Of a DNA stretch of 64,000 nt, positions 1-7,559 are shown one piece after another. This stretch comes from Mycolicibacterium aromaticivorans JS19b1 = JCM 16368. GTDB lineage: Bacteria > Actinomycetota > Actinomycetes > Mycobacteriales > Mycobacteriaceae. The position numbers and the translations under genes are program-made. The stretch's first letter is position 1. Every line of letters begins with the position of its first letter. The stretch lies in assembly GCF_000559085.1 (NCBI RefSeq), contig NZ_JALN02000001.1, positions 4,650,001-4,714,000 on the forward strand, written 5' to 3'. Under the pieces are notes generated by a model. It ran no database searches. It was given only the letters and a program-made list of their open reading frames with translations, and was not told the DNA's origin.

Positions 1-426
1 GAACACCGCGCCCAGGGCCGGGGCGTAGAGGCAGGTGGAGCCGGGGGAGTGTCCCGGGGTCGCGATCGCGTGCAGCTCGATGCCGTCGGCCTTGAGTACC
101 TGGCCGTCCGCTAAGGTGCCGAACTGCTTGTCGCCGTGCGTCATCCGCCACAGCATGTCGTCGGCCGGATTCAGCAGAATCGGCGCGTCGAGGTCGGCCG
201 ACAGTTGCGGCGCGACGGTGATGTGATCGTTGTGGCCGTGAGTGCACACCACCGCGACGACGTGGCGGTTGCCGACGGCGTCTTCGATGGCCTTGGCGTT
301 GTGGGCGGCGTCGATGACGATGACCTCGGAGGAGTCACCGACGATCCAGATGTTGTTGTCGACTTCCCAACTGCCGCCGTCGAGTTCGAAGCTGCCGTGG
401 GTGACCACCCGCTCGATGCCGCTCAC
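1..426 (-). CDS. MBL-fold metallohydrolase (partial, runs off left edge)
   Basis: This is the N-terminal part (about 142 residues) of a metallo-beta-lactamase-fold hydrolase whose 3' end lies outside the window. The metal-binding signature THGHNDH is visible near residue 66, followed by a second-shell ATPGHSPGS motif near residue 127, both typical of glyoxalase-II-like MBL enzymes. The GTG start overlaps the mscR stop codon (GTGA), so the two are translationally coupled. The same pair (Rv2259-Rv2260) occurs in M. tuberculosis, which suggests a role linked to mycothiol-adduct metabolism such as thioester hydrolysis. That role is inference from context; the substrate cannot be read from the sequence. 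Confidence 0.85.
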   Translation of the reverse strand, partial: MSGIERVVTHGSFELDGGSWEVDNNIWIVGDSSEVIVIDAAHNAKAIEDAVGNRHVVAVVCTHGHNDHITVAPQLSADLDAPILLNPADDMLWRMTHGDKQFGTLADGQVLKADGIELHAIATPGHSPGSTCLYAPALGAVF

Positions 427-1508
427 AGGATCACCACCGAACGCAGGACTTCGCCGGCGTGCATTTTGTGGAAGGCGTCTTCGATGGCATCGAGGCCGAT
501 GCGTTCGGACACGAATTTGTCCAGCGGCAGGCGGCCCTCGCGGTAGAGGCTGATCAGGGTGGGGAAGTCCCGTTCGGGCAGGCAGTCGCCGTACCAGGAC
601 GACTTGAGCGATCCGCCCCGGGAGAAGAAGTCCACCAGGGGCATGTCGAGGCGCATATCCGGGGTCGGAACACCCACCAACACAACGGTTCCCGCGAGAT
701 CGCGGGCGTAGAAGGCCTGCTTCCAGGTTTCCGGGCGCCCGACGGCGTCGATGACCACGTCGGCGCCGAAGCCGTCGGTCAGGTCCTGGATGGTCTCGAC
801 CGGGTCGAGATCCTTGGCGTTGATGGTGTGGGTGGCGCCGAACTCGCGCGCCCACTCCAGCTTCTTGTTGTCGGTGTCGACGGCGATGATCTTCTTCGCG
901 CCGACCAGAGCGGCGCCTGCGATCGCGGCATCACCGACACCGCCGCACCCGATGACCGCGACGGTGTCGTCGCGGCCGACGTTGCCGGTGTTGACCGCCG
1001 CGCCGAGTCCGGCCATCACGCCGCAGCCGAGCAGGCCCGCCACGGCGGGGTCGGCCTCGGGATCGACTTTGGTGCACTGTCCTTCGTGGACCAGCGTTTT
1101 GTCGGCGAAGGCGCCGATACCGAGCGCGGGGGTCAGTTCGGTGCCGTCGGTCAGCGTCATCTTCTGGGCGGCGTTGTGGGTGTTGAAGCAGTACCAGGGG
1201 CGGCCGCGCTTGCAGGCGCGGCACTGCCCGCACACCGCGCGCCAGTTCAGGATCACGAAGTCGCCGGGCTCGACGTTGGTCACTCCGGCGCCGACCGACT
1301 CCACGGTGCCGGCGGCCTCATGGCCGAGCAGGAACGGGTACTCGTCGTTGATCCCGCCTTCGCGGTAGGTCAGATCGGTGTGGCAGACGCCGCAGGCGAT
1401 GACATCGACGACCACCTCGCCGGGACCCGGGTCGGGGATCACGATGTCCACCAACTCGACGGGCTGCTTCTTCGACCGGGAGATCACCCCGCGCACTGTC
1501 TGACTCAT
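423..1508 (-). CDS. mscR: S-nitrosomycothiol reductase / mycothiol-dependent formaldehyde dehydrogenase
   Basis: A 361-residue zinc-dependent class III alcohol dehydrogenase. Catalytic zinc ligands are Cys42 and the GHE motif at 62-64; the structural zinc site is Cys93, Cys96, Cys99 and Cys107. The Rossmann motif GCGGVG precedes an acidic residue in AVDTDNK, which fits NAD binding. The family (Rv2259 in M. tuberculosis) oxidises S-hydroxymethylmycothiol and reduces S-nitrosomycothiol, giving formaldehyde and nitrosative-stress detoxification. The frame stays open upstream, but I chose the ATG at 1508 because it gives the family's usual length and has a TAGTGT box exactly 7 nt upstream, the leaderless layout seen elsewhere here. 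It is coupled by a GTGA overlap to the MBL hydrolase. Confidence 0.93.
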   Translation of the reverse strand: MSQTVRGVISRSKKQPVELVDIVIPDPGPGEVVVDVIACGVCHTDLTYREGGINDEYPFLLGHEAAGTVESVGAGVTNVEPGDFVILNWRAVCGQCRACKRGRPWYCFNTHNAAQKMTLTDGTELTPALGIGAFADKTLVHEGQCTKVDPEADPAVAGLLGCGVMAGLGAAVNTGNVGRDDTVAVIGCGGVGDAAIAGAALVGAKKIIAVDTDNKKLEWAREFGATHTINAKDLDPVETIQDLTDGFGADVVIDAVGRPETWKQAFYARDLAGTVVLVGVPTPDMRLDMPLVDFFSRGGSLKSSWYGDCLPERDFPTLISLYREGRLPLDKFVSERIGLDAIEDAFHKMHAGEVLRSVVIL

Positions 1509-1515
1509 GGGCCAA

Positions 1516-1521
1516 ACACTA
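1516..1521 (-). promoter_or_regulatory. Putative -10 box of leaderless mscR mRNA
   Basis: TAGTGT on the minus strand fits the mycobacterial TANNNT consensus. Seven nucleotides separate it from the mscR ATG, so transcription would start at or next to the A of the start codon. No convincing -35 box is seen. Confidence 0.5.
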
Positions 1522-1577
1522 GCGCGGCGGATGCCGAATGTGCCGTGCGTGTCCCGTTGGGGAGCTACGGTGAAGGC

Positions 1578-2531
1578 TTGTTCACCGCGATCCGTCAAAC
1601 CCGGTCCGACCTGCTGGTCACCGCCCGCGCCGCGTACCGCGGCGGCGATTTCGAGACCAGTTATGCGAGCTTTTCCCGGGCCGGTGCGGTCGGCCCGCTG
1701 ACCCTGGACGATCTCGATGCGATGGCGACGTCGGCGGGGCGGCTCGGGCACGGCCGCGAGGCGATGCGGATGGGCGAACTCGTCTTCCTGCGGCTTGTGC
1801 GGACCGACCCTAATGCGGCGGCGGGCAAGGCGGTCGAGCTCGGCTCGGCGTGGTTGTCGAACGGTGAGGTGGCCGTCGGTGAGGCATGGATCCGCCGGGC
1901 ACGCGGACTGCTCGCCGATGCGTCGCAGGTTGCCGTGTCTGCCCGGCTGGCCCATCTGGAAGCCGTGCTGACGGCGCTCGGTGACGATGCCGATCTTGCC
2001 GCGGAACGGTCGGCGGTCCTGCGGGAGATGGCACTGGAGCCCGGGACGTCGGTCATGGGGCAGGCGTACCACCGGCTCGGTGATATCCGGCGCCGCCGTG
2101 GTGACGTGGATGGGGCGTTCGCGGCGTACGCCCGAGCGCTCGAATCCGGCGTCGTGCCCCAGCCGGGAGAAGCGCTATTGCGCTGTGCGCTGGGGGATGT
2201 GGACACCGCGAGAGCCCAGGTGCGGGCGGCGATCGCGACGTCGGACTCGCGGGAGCTGCCGCGGCTGCTGCGCGGAGGCGTCGAAATTGCTTTGGCTGCA
2301 GGCGAAGTGGATGAGGCTGAGGGTTACCTGCGTGAGCTGGAGTCTGCTTACGGCGACGACACGGTGTTGCGGGGGGCGGTGCTGGTGCGCCGTGGCCGGT
2401 ATCGCGAGGCACTGACCGTGTTGCGGGCGGCGCTGCGAGAGCCGCGGTTGCGGCAGTCGGCGGCCGCACGGGCCGAGGTCCACGCGTGGATCGAGCGGGC
2501 CTACGCCGGTCTGTTGACCGCATCCGCGTAG
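1578..2531 (+). CDS. TPR-like helical repeat protein of unknown function
   Basis: About 317 residues, rich in Ala, Arg, Leu and Glu, with repeated helix-turn-helix units such as [44 protein letters not shown] and [17 protein letters not shown]. These match the tetratricopeptide spacing, so I read it as a solenoid scaffold. There is no DNA-binding, kinase or membrane segment. It is transcribed divergently from mscR. The start is uncertain: TTG 1578 has TACGGT six bases upstream, while GTG 1545 would add 11 residues. The frame remains open further upstream opposite mscR, but that part is an antisense shadow. M. tuberculosis has a different gene (Rv2258c) at this place as I recall. Confidence 0.7.
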   Translation: MFTAIRQTRSDLLVTARAAYRGGDFETSYASFSRAGAVGPLTLDDLDAMATSAGRLGHGREAMRMGELVFLRLVRTDPNAAAGKAVELGSAWLSNGEVAVGEAWIRRARGLLADASQVAVSARLAHLEAVLTALGDDADLAAERSAVLREMALEPGTSVMGQAYHRLGDIRRRRGDVDGAFAAYARALESGVVPQPGEALLRCALGDVDTARAQVRAAIATSDSRELPRLLRGGVEIALAAGEVDEAEGYLRELESAYGDDTVLRGAVLVRRGRYREALTVLRAALREPRLRQSAAARAEVHAWIERAYAGLLTASA

Positions 2532-2534
2532 CCT
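2529..2534 (+). promoter_or_regulatory. Putative -10 box for leaderless serine-hydrolase mRNA
   Basis: TAGCCT overlaps the stop codon of the upstream gene and lies 7 nt before the ATG at 2542, the leaderless geometry. No Shine-Dalgarno sequence precedes that ATG. Confidence 0.4.
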
Positions 2535-2541
2535 GCTCGGG

Positions 2542-3369
2542 ATGGCCACGCCACTCGACTCGATTGCTGACTGGCCGGTTTCGGCCGCCTCCGCCGCGGT
2601 GGTCGGGGCGACCGGGGTGCTGGCCGAGTACGGCGACGTCACGCACCAATTCCGGCTCGCGTCTGTGACCAAGCTGCTCGCGGCGCGCGCTGCGCAGGTG
2701 GCGATCGAAGAGGGTGTGGTGGAGCTGGACACCCCGGCGGGCCCACCCGGCAGCACGGTGCGGCATCTGCTGTCGCACGCCTCGGGGCTGGCGATGCATT
2801 CCGCGGAGGTGATGGCAGAGCCCGGCAAACGCCGGGTCTACTCGAACTACGGCTTCCAGGTGCTGGCCGAGACGATCGAACGGAACTCGGAGATCGAGTT
2901 CGGCCGGTATCTGGCCGAGGCTGTCTTCGAACCGCTCGGCATGGCGGGGTCGCGACTGGAGGGCGGCGCGGAGGCGGCCGGCTACGGCGGGGTGTCGACG
3001 GTGGCCGACCTGGAGGCGTTCGCGGCGGATCTACTGGCTCCGAAGACAGTGTCGGCGCAGCTGCACGAGCAGGCGATCAGCGTGCAGTTTCCGGGTCTGA
3101 CGGGGGTGTTGCCCGGGTTCGGGGTGCAGCGGCCCAACGACTGGGGGCTGGGTTTCGAGATTCGGGACGACAAGTCACCGCATTGGACCGGCTTCGCGAA
3201 CTCACCGCGGACGTTCGGTCACTTCGGCCAGACCGGCACCTTCATCTGGGTGGAGCCGGAGCTGGCGTTGTCGCTGGTAGTGCTCACGGATCGGGATTTC
3301 GATGAGTGGGCCAAACCGGTCTGGCGGGCGATCTCTGATGAAGTTCTGAGAGTGTACGGAGCGCACTAG
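2542..3369 (+). CDS. Beta-lactamase-family serine hydrolase (PF00144-like)
   Basis: A 275-residue class-C-beta-lactamase-like protein. The nucleophile motif SVTK is at residues 41-44 and the second motif YSN at 101-103, followed by GFQVLAETIE as in penicillin-recognising esterases. A C-terminal GHFGQTGTF stretch matches the third (KTG/HxG-type) motif. The protein is shorter than typical 350-400-residue relatives and has no signal peptide, so it is probably cytosolic. It corresponds by position to Rv2257c of M. tuberculosis. Likely an esterase or peptidase acting on a small ester or amide; the substrate is unknown and antibiotic hydrolysis should not be assumed. Confidence 0.85.
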   Translation: MATPLDSIADWPVSAASAAVVGATGVLAEYGDVTHQFRLASVTKLLAARAAQVAIEEGVVELDTPAGPPGSTVRHLLSHASGLAMHSAEVMAEPGKRRVYSNYGFQVLAETIERNSEIEFGRYLAEAVFEPLGMAGSRLEGGAEAAGYGGVSTVADLEAFAADLLAPKTVSAQLHEQAISVQFPGLTGVLPGFGVQRPNDWGLGFEIRDDKSPHWTGFANSPRTFGHFGQTGTFIWVEPELALSLVVLTDRDFDEWAKPVWRAISDEVLRVYGAH

Positions 3370-3477
3370 CGCAACACAGGCCCCACAAGGCACAATAGAC
3401 ACGCACGACACTATTGCAACTCGGTCACACCAGGTCGTTGGGGAAGACGTCCCTCGTAGAGCCGAAGGAGCAAGGTG

Positions 3478-3990
3478 ATGCGTGCGTCGAACCAGTTCGC
3501 CGATGCGACGACTGGCGTGGTGTACATCCACGCCTCTCCCGCAGCGGTGTGCCCACATGTCGAGTGGGCGCTGTCGTCGACCCTGAATGCCAGGGCGAAT
3601 TTGAAGTGGACCCCACAGCCGGCCATGCCTGGGCAGCTGCGGGCGGTGACCAACTGGGTTGGTCCCGTCGGCACCGGTGCCCGACTGGCGAACGCGCTGC
3701 GCTCGTGGTCGGTCCTGCGGTTCGAGGTCACCGAGGATCCCAGTGCCGGCGTGGACGGCGAGCGGTTCTGCCATACGCCGCAGCTCGGTCTGTGGGCAGG
3801 CACGATGAGCGCCAACGGCGACATCATGGTCGGCGAGATGCGCTTGCGGACCCTGATGGCCTCGGGCGCCGACACGCTGGCTTCCGAGTTGGACTCGGTG
3901 CTCGGCACGGCCTGGGATGAAGCGCTCGAGCCGTATCGCGATGGCGGTGACGGCGGCGAGGTCAGCTGGCTGAGCAGGGGCGTCGGCTAG
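3478..3990 (+). CDS. DUF3145 family protein (Rv2256c-like)
   Basis: A 170-residue acidic cytosolic protein recognised as the actinobacterial DUF3145 family from its opening MRASNQFADATTGVVYIHA and the conserved block around NARANLKW. No catalytic motif is evident and the function is unknown. A GTG lies directly before the ATG, but GAAGGAG at 3464-3470 gives better spacing (7 nt) to the ATG at 3478, so I use that start. It sits in the same place as Rv2256c, next to the serine hydrolase. The 108-bp gap upstream holds no gene. Confidence 0.85.
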   Translation: MRASNQFADATTGVVYIHASPAAVCPHVEWALSSTLNARANLKWTPQPAMPGQLRAVTNWVGPVGTGARLANALRSWSVLRFEVTEDPSAGVDGERFCHTPQLGLWAGTMSANGDIMVGEMRLRTLMASGADTLASELDSVLGTAWDEALEPYRDGGDGGEVSWLSRGVG

Positions 3991-4006
3991 TACGTGCTCA
4001 GGCGCC

Positions 4007-4012
4007 TAACCT
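4007..4012 (+). promoter_or_regulatory. Putative -10 box for leaderless SRPBCC mRNA
   Basis: TAACCT lies exactly 7 nt upstream of the ATG at 4020 and no ribosome binding site is present, as expected for a leaderless transcript. Confidence 0.45.
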
Positions 4013-4019
4013 GAGTCGC

Positions 4020-4454
4020 ATGGTCCATCTCCACGTTGAGAAGACGATCGCTGCACCGGCCGACAAGGTCTTCGCATGGTTGGCCGACCCGGCGAATTTG
4101 AAGACCGCACCGCTGATCGTCACGGCTGAGTGGGCGCGGGATTCCCCGCCCCCGGGCCTGGGCGCGATCCGAACCGGCTTCGCGATCGGCTTGTGGTTCC
4201 GCGAGGAGATCATCGCCTTCGACCCGCCGCACAGCTACACCTACCTGATCGTCGGATCGGTTCCCGCGTTCGACCATGAGGGTGGCACGCTGACGTTCAC
4301 CCACGAAGGTGATGGCACTCATGTCGACTGGGTGAGCACCTACACTCACCCGATTCGTGGCGGCGGCAAGGCGATGGAGACGCTCAGCGCGAAGCTGTTG
4401 CCATGGAACTTCTCTGCTGTCCTCGACGCGTGCGCGAAAGCGCTGGAACCTTAG
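4020..4454 (+). CDS. SRPBCC (START/Bet v1-like) lipid-binding domain protein
   Basis: A 144-residue single-domain protein. The opening MVHLHVEKTIAAPADKVFAWLADPAN is the classic first strand and helix of the SRPBCC fold (polyketide-cyclase-like), with alternating strands in the middle and a long C-terminal helix. Such proteins bind hydrophobic ligands; no catalytic residues can be assigned. The gene converges on dagK and the two share 4 bp at their ends (TTAG serves as both stop codons). Its position next to lipid-kinase and flavoprotein genes is compatible with lipid binding, but that is inference. Confidence 0.8.
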   Translation: MVHLHVEKTIAAPADKVFAWLADPANLKTAPLIVTAEWARDSPPPGLGAIRTGFAIGLWFREEIIAFDPPHSYTYLIVGSVPAFDHEGGTLTFTHEGDGTHVDWVSTYTHPIRGGGKAMETLSAKLLPWNFSAVLDACAKALEP

Positions 4455-5353
4455 ACAGGTTCCGGGACGAGAAGTTTGAGCGCGGCGGGAACCGCCGAAA
4501 TCTCGGCGGGCAGCGGGCAGACGTAGTCGCCGTCGGCATAGGCGTTGATGCCGGGGGAGTCGACCGTGATTGTGCGGGCCCGGTAGGTACTTACTTCGTC
4601 GAGGTTCACATGCGTGCCCTTGAACACCGTGGGAAACAACCGAATCAGCTTGGTGCGCGAGGATGCGCGCACGATCGTGATGTCCAGCAACCCGTCGGAG
4701 TGATCGGCACCTGGACAGATGAGCATGCCGCCGCCGTAGCTCCGGGTGTTGCCGAACGCGGCCAACGTCAGGTCGGCGACGATCTCTCGCTCGCCGTCGA
4801 GCACCAGCCGAAAAGGCAACGGCCGCAACTGGGAAATCTCTGCCACCAGCGCGACGTTGTACCGCATCCGGCCGTGCGGCCAGCTCATCCGATTCACTCG
4901 ATCGCTGACCAGCGAGTCGAAGCCCGTCGCGGCGACCGTTCCGAACCACGTACTGGACTGGTCGGCACCCTTGATGTGCCCGAGGTCGACGGTCTCGGTG
5001 TGCCCGGCTGCGATCACGTCGACCGCAGCCACCGGGTCTGCCATGGGTAACCGGTACTCGCGGGCGTGGTCATTGCCGGTGCCGGCCGGCACGATGCCGA
5101 GCGGAATATCGGTGCGCGCCAGCGCCTGGATCGCCAGGCGGATCACACCGTCGCCGCCGATCACCACCAGCGCGTCCGTCTCACGGGTCAGCGCCTCGTC
5201 GACCAGCTGACGGGCGTGGGCAGCGTCGCGTCCGACGATTCCGGTCACGTCGATCCCGAGTTCTTGGAAGCGGGCGACCGCCAGTTCCCCGGCATGGGGC
5301 GCATTGCCGTGACCGGACTTGGGGTTCGTCAGGACCGTGACGCGAGAGATCAT
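4451..5353 (-). CDS. dagK: Diacylglycerol kinase family lipid kinase
   Basis: A 300-residue DAGK-catalytic-domain protein. The nucleotide-binding motif GGDG is at residues 66-69 and the GTGND motif at 91-95, followed by the C-terminal beta-sandwich characteristic of DgkB/YegS. It phosphorylates diacylglycerol or a related lipid at the membrane, returning DAG to phosphatidate; the M. tuberculosis counterpart is Rv2252, implicated in phosphatidylinositol-mannoside metabolism. Its ATG overlaps the stop of the upstream flavoprotein gene (ATGA), so the two are coupled in one transcript starting at 6960. Confidence 0.9.
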   Translation of the reverse strand: MISRVTVLTNPKSGHGNAPHAGELAVARFQELGIDVTGIVGRDAAHARQLVDEALTRETDALVVIGGDGVIRLAIQALARTDIPLGIVPAGTGNDHAREYRLPMADPVAAVDVIAAGHTETVDLGHIKGADQSSTWFGTVAATGFDSLVSDRVNRMSWPHGRMRYNVALVAEISQLRPLPFRLVLDGEREIVADLTLAAFGNTRSYGGGMLICPGADHSDGLLDITIVRASSRTKLIRLFPTVFKGTHVNLDEVSTYRARTITVDSPGINAYADGDYVCPLPAEISAVPAALKLLVPEPV

Positions 5354-6960
5354 GGAATCAGCTTGCCCGGGTTCAGGATTCCCGCAGGGTCGACAGCCTG
5401 CTTGACCGCCCGTAGCACCTTCGCGCCCAGCTCACCGATCTCCGCTCCCATCCACGGCCGATGGTCCGCGCCGACGGCATGGTGATGGGTGATAGTGCCG
5501 CCAGTACGCGAAATCGCATCAGAGGCAGCGACTTTGGCTGCAAGCCATTGCCGGGTGACATCGCCGCGCTGGCCCGCGACCACGGTGAAATAGAGCGACG
5601 CGCCGGTGGGATACACATGCGAAATGTGGCACATCACCAACGCCGGTGTCCCGCTTTCGGCCAGCGAAGATGTCAGCGCGTCGGTGACCGCAGCCTTGAG
5701 CGCCGACAGGTTGGACCACGTGGTCGCCGTCTCCAGCGTCTCGCACAAGGCCCCCGCCGCCAGCAGTGAGTCGCGCAGATACGGTGCGTCGAAACGGCCA
5801 TGCTCCCACGCGCGCGCAGGAGCCTCGCCCAGGGAGGTGCCGCCCTGGGCCTGCAGAACCGCGCGGGTCTCGGCATGCCGGCTCTCGGTGTGCGCGGCGC
5901 TACCTTCGAACAAGGTGATGCCCAGGCAGCCGCCGGTGATGCTCTGTTCGCCGATGCTCCCGGTGGTGGCCAGGTTCACGCCGGTCTCGGCTTCATCGGA
6001 CAACCGCACGACGGTGGGTCCGGTGCCGATCTGGGTGACCGCCCGCAGAGCGGCTGCGCCGGTGGCGAAGTCGGGGAACGACCACGCCTCGTAGCGCACC
6101 GTTTCCGGGACGGGATGGACTCGCAGGCGCACCCGCGTGATCACACCGAAGACCCCCTCGGAACCGGAGAAGAGCTCCCGAAGATCGGGTCCGGCCGCGG
6201 TCTCCGGCGCCCGGCCGAGGTCGAGCACGCCGACCGGGGTGACCACCGTCAACCCCCGGATCATGTCGTTGAATCGGCCGTAGCCGGCGGAGTCCTGCCC
6301 CGAGGACCGGGTCGCGGCGTACCCGCCGATCGTGGCGAACCGGAAGCTCTGCGGAAAGTGCCCGAGCGAGAAACCGTGTTCACCGAGCAGTCGCTCGGCG
6401 TCCGGCCCGGTTACCCCGGCGCCGAGTTCGGCCTGCATCGAGGTCTCGTCCAGCGAGTGCAATGCGTTGAGCCTGCGCAGGTCCAGTGCGATGACGGCGG
6501 CGAAGTCGCCGCGGATCGGGTCCAGTCCGCCGACCACGCTGGTCCCGCCGCCGAACGGCACTACGGCGATGCCGTGCGTAGAGCAGTAGCGCAGGACGGT
6601 GGCGATTTCGTCCTCGGTGCCGGGCAGTAGTACGGCGTCGGGCGCATCCTGATGGGTTTGCTTGCGGCGCAACAGGTCCAGAGTGGACTTGCCGCCCGCG
6701 TACAACAGCCGGCCGCGGTCGTCGGTACGCACGTGTTCGGCCCCGACGAATTCTGCGAGCGCATCGCGGTGCGCGTCCGGCAATGCCGACGGGCGCACCT
6801 CTACCTCGTCGATCGAGGGTGCGGGGATCTCACTCGCGGTGACGCCGAGCGCCTGCTCGAGCAGCGCCTTGATGCCGTCGGAGAGGGGCTTGGCCGCTTC
6901 GGGATCGCCCCAGGCATTCCAGGCCATCGGGGGAACAAGGGTGCGGGCGTCATCGCTCAT
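5350..6960 (-). CDS. FAD-binding oxidase, alkyldihydroxyacetonephosphate-synthase-like
   Basis: A 536-residue PCMH-type flavoprotein. The FAD pyrophosphate loop GGGTSVVGG is at 137-145, and the C-terminal FAD-linked-oxidase domain carries a THHHAVGADH active-site stretch close to that of alkyl-DHAP synthases, which swap the acyl group of acyl-DHAP for a fatty alcohol. D-lactate-dehydrogenase-like activity is the main alternative. It matches Rv2251 by position. The gene is translationally coupled to dagK, and glpD (glycerol-3-phosphate to DHAP) lies on the other side of the shared control region. A glycerolipid theme is therefore inferred; ether-lipid synthesis itself is not shown. Confidence 0.85.
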   Translation of the reverse strand: MSDDARTLVPPMAWNAWGDPEAAKPLSDGIKALLEQALGVTASEIPAPSIDEVEVRPSALPDAHRDALAEFVGAEHVRTDDRGRLLYAGGKSTLDLLRRKQTHQDAPDAVLLPGTEDEIATVLRYCSTHGIAVVPFGGGTSVVGGLDPIRGDFAAVIALDLRRLNALHSLDETSMQAELGAGVTGPDAERLLGEHGFSLGHFPQSFRFATIGGYAATRSSGQDSAGYGRFNDMIRGLTVVTPVGVLDLGRAPETAAGPDLRELFSGSEGVFGVITRVRLRVHPVPETVRYEAWSFPDFATGAAALRAVTQIGTGPTVVRLSDEAETGVNLATTGSIGEQSITGGCLGITLFEGSAAHTESRHAETRAVLQAQGGTSLGEAPARAWEHGRFDAPYLRDSLLAAGALCETLETATTWSNLSALKAAVTDALTSSLAESGTPALVMCHISHVYPTGASLYFTVVAGQRGDVTRQWLAAKVAASDAISRTGGTITHHHAVGADHRPWMGAEIGELGAKVLRAVKQAVDPAGILNPGKLIP

Positions 6961-6961
6961 G

Positions 6962-6996
6962 CGTTACAGTATTACAGATGCTGTCAATCAGTAACG
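6962..6996. promoter_or_regulatory. Palindromic operator overlapping two divergent leaderless promoters
   Basis: Two nested inverted repeats share the same centre (6979): CGTTAC (6962-6967) with GTAACG (6991-6996), and ACAG (6974-6977) with CTGT (6981-6984). TACAGT at 6965-6970 lies 7 nt before the TetR ATG at 6978, and on the other strand TACTGT (complement of 6966-6971) lies 5 nt before the flavoprotein ATG at 6960. A regulator bound here would block both promoters. The adjacent TetR protein is the obvious candidate, by inference. Confidence 0.6.
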
Positions 6997-7559
6997 ACGA
7001 ATCGGTGGACATCGGCGACCGGATCATGGCCGCCGCCGCAAGCTGTGTCCGGGACTTCGGGGTCGAGCGGGTCACGCTCGCCGAAATCGCACGACGAGCC
7101 GGTGTCAGCCGTCCGACGGTGTATCGCCGGTGGCCAGACACCCGCACCATCGTGGCTTCGCTGCTCACCGAACGGATCACCGGTACCTGGCGCGCCGTCG
7201 CACCGGGGGCGGCCGGCCGCGGCGGCCTCGTCGAGCGGATTGTCGAGGTGGCCCGTCGCCTACGGGACGACGAACTGATCACCTCGGTGCTGCGATCAGC
7301 CCCGGACTTGGCGATGACGTACATCGCCGGACGGTTGGGCACCAGCCAGCAGATCCTCATCGACCTCCTCGTCGACGCACTGCGGGAAGCCCAGGCCGAC
7401 GGCAGCGTGCGGACCGGCGATGTCCGTCAGTTGTCGGCGATGGTGCTGCTTATCGGTCAGTCCGCGATCCAGTCCGCCCAGATCGTCGAACCCATCCTCG
7501 ACGCCGACGCCCTGAGCGCCGAGCTGTCGCACGCCCTGAACGGATACCTCGCCCCATGA
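6978..7559 (+). CDS. TetR-family regulator (Rv2250c-like)
   Basis: A 193-residue TetR regulator. The N-terminal helix-turn-helix is TLAEIARRAGVSRPTVYRRW (about residues 34-53); the C-terminal half is a helical ligand domain. The ATG at 6978 lies inside the palindromic operator, consistent with a leaderless mRNA; GTG 7005 in the same frame is an alternative start. The stop overlaps the glpD start (ATGA), so regulator and glpD are co-transcribed, while the flavoprotein-dagK operon diverges from the same region. It probably represses itself, glpD and the flavoprotein operon in response to a lipid or glycerol metabolite; the ligand is unknown. Confidence 0.87.
   Translation: MLSISNDESVDIGDRIMAAAASCVRDFGVERVTLAEIARRAGVSRPTVYRRWPDTRTIVASLLTERITGTWRAVAPGAAGRGGLVERIVEVARRLRDDELITSVLRSAPDLAMTYIAGRLGTSQQILIDLLVDALREAQADGSVRTGDVRQLSAMVLLIGQSAIQSAQIVEPILDADALSAELSHALNGYLAP

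Noticed and set aside
459..1544. Long plus-strand open frame in front of the TPR-like protein, opposite mscR
   Set aside because: High-GC antisense shadow: low-complexity Gly/Val/Asp composition and no start signal, while mscR on the other strand is an unmistakable enzyme.
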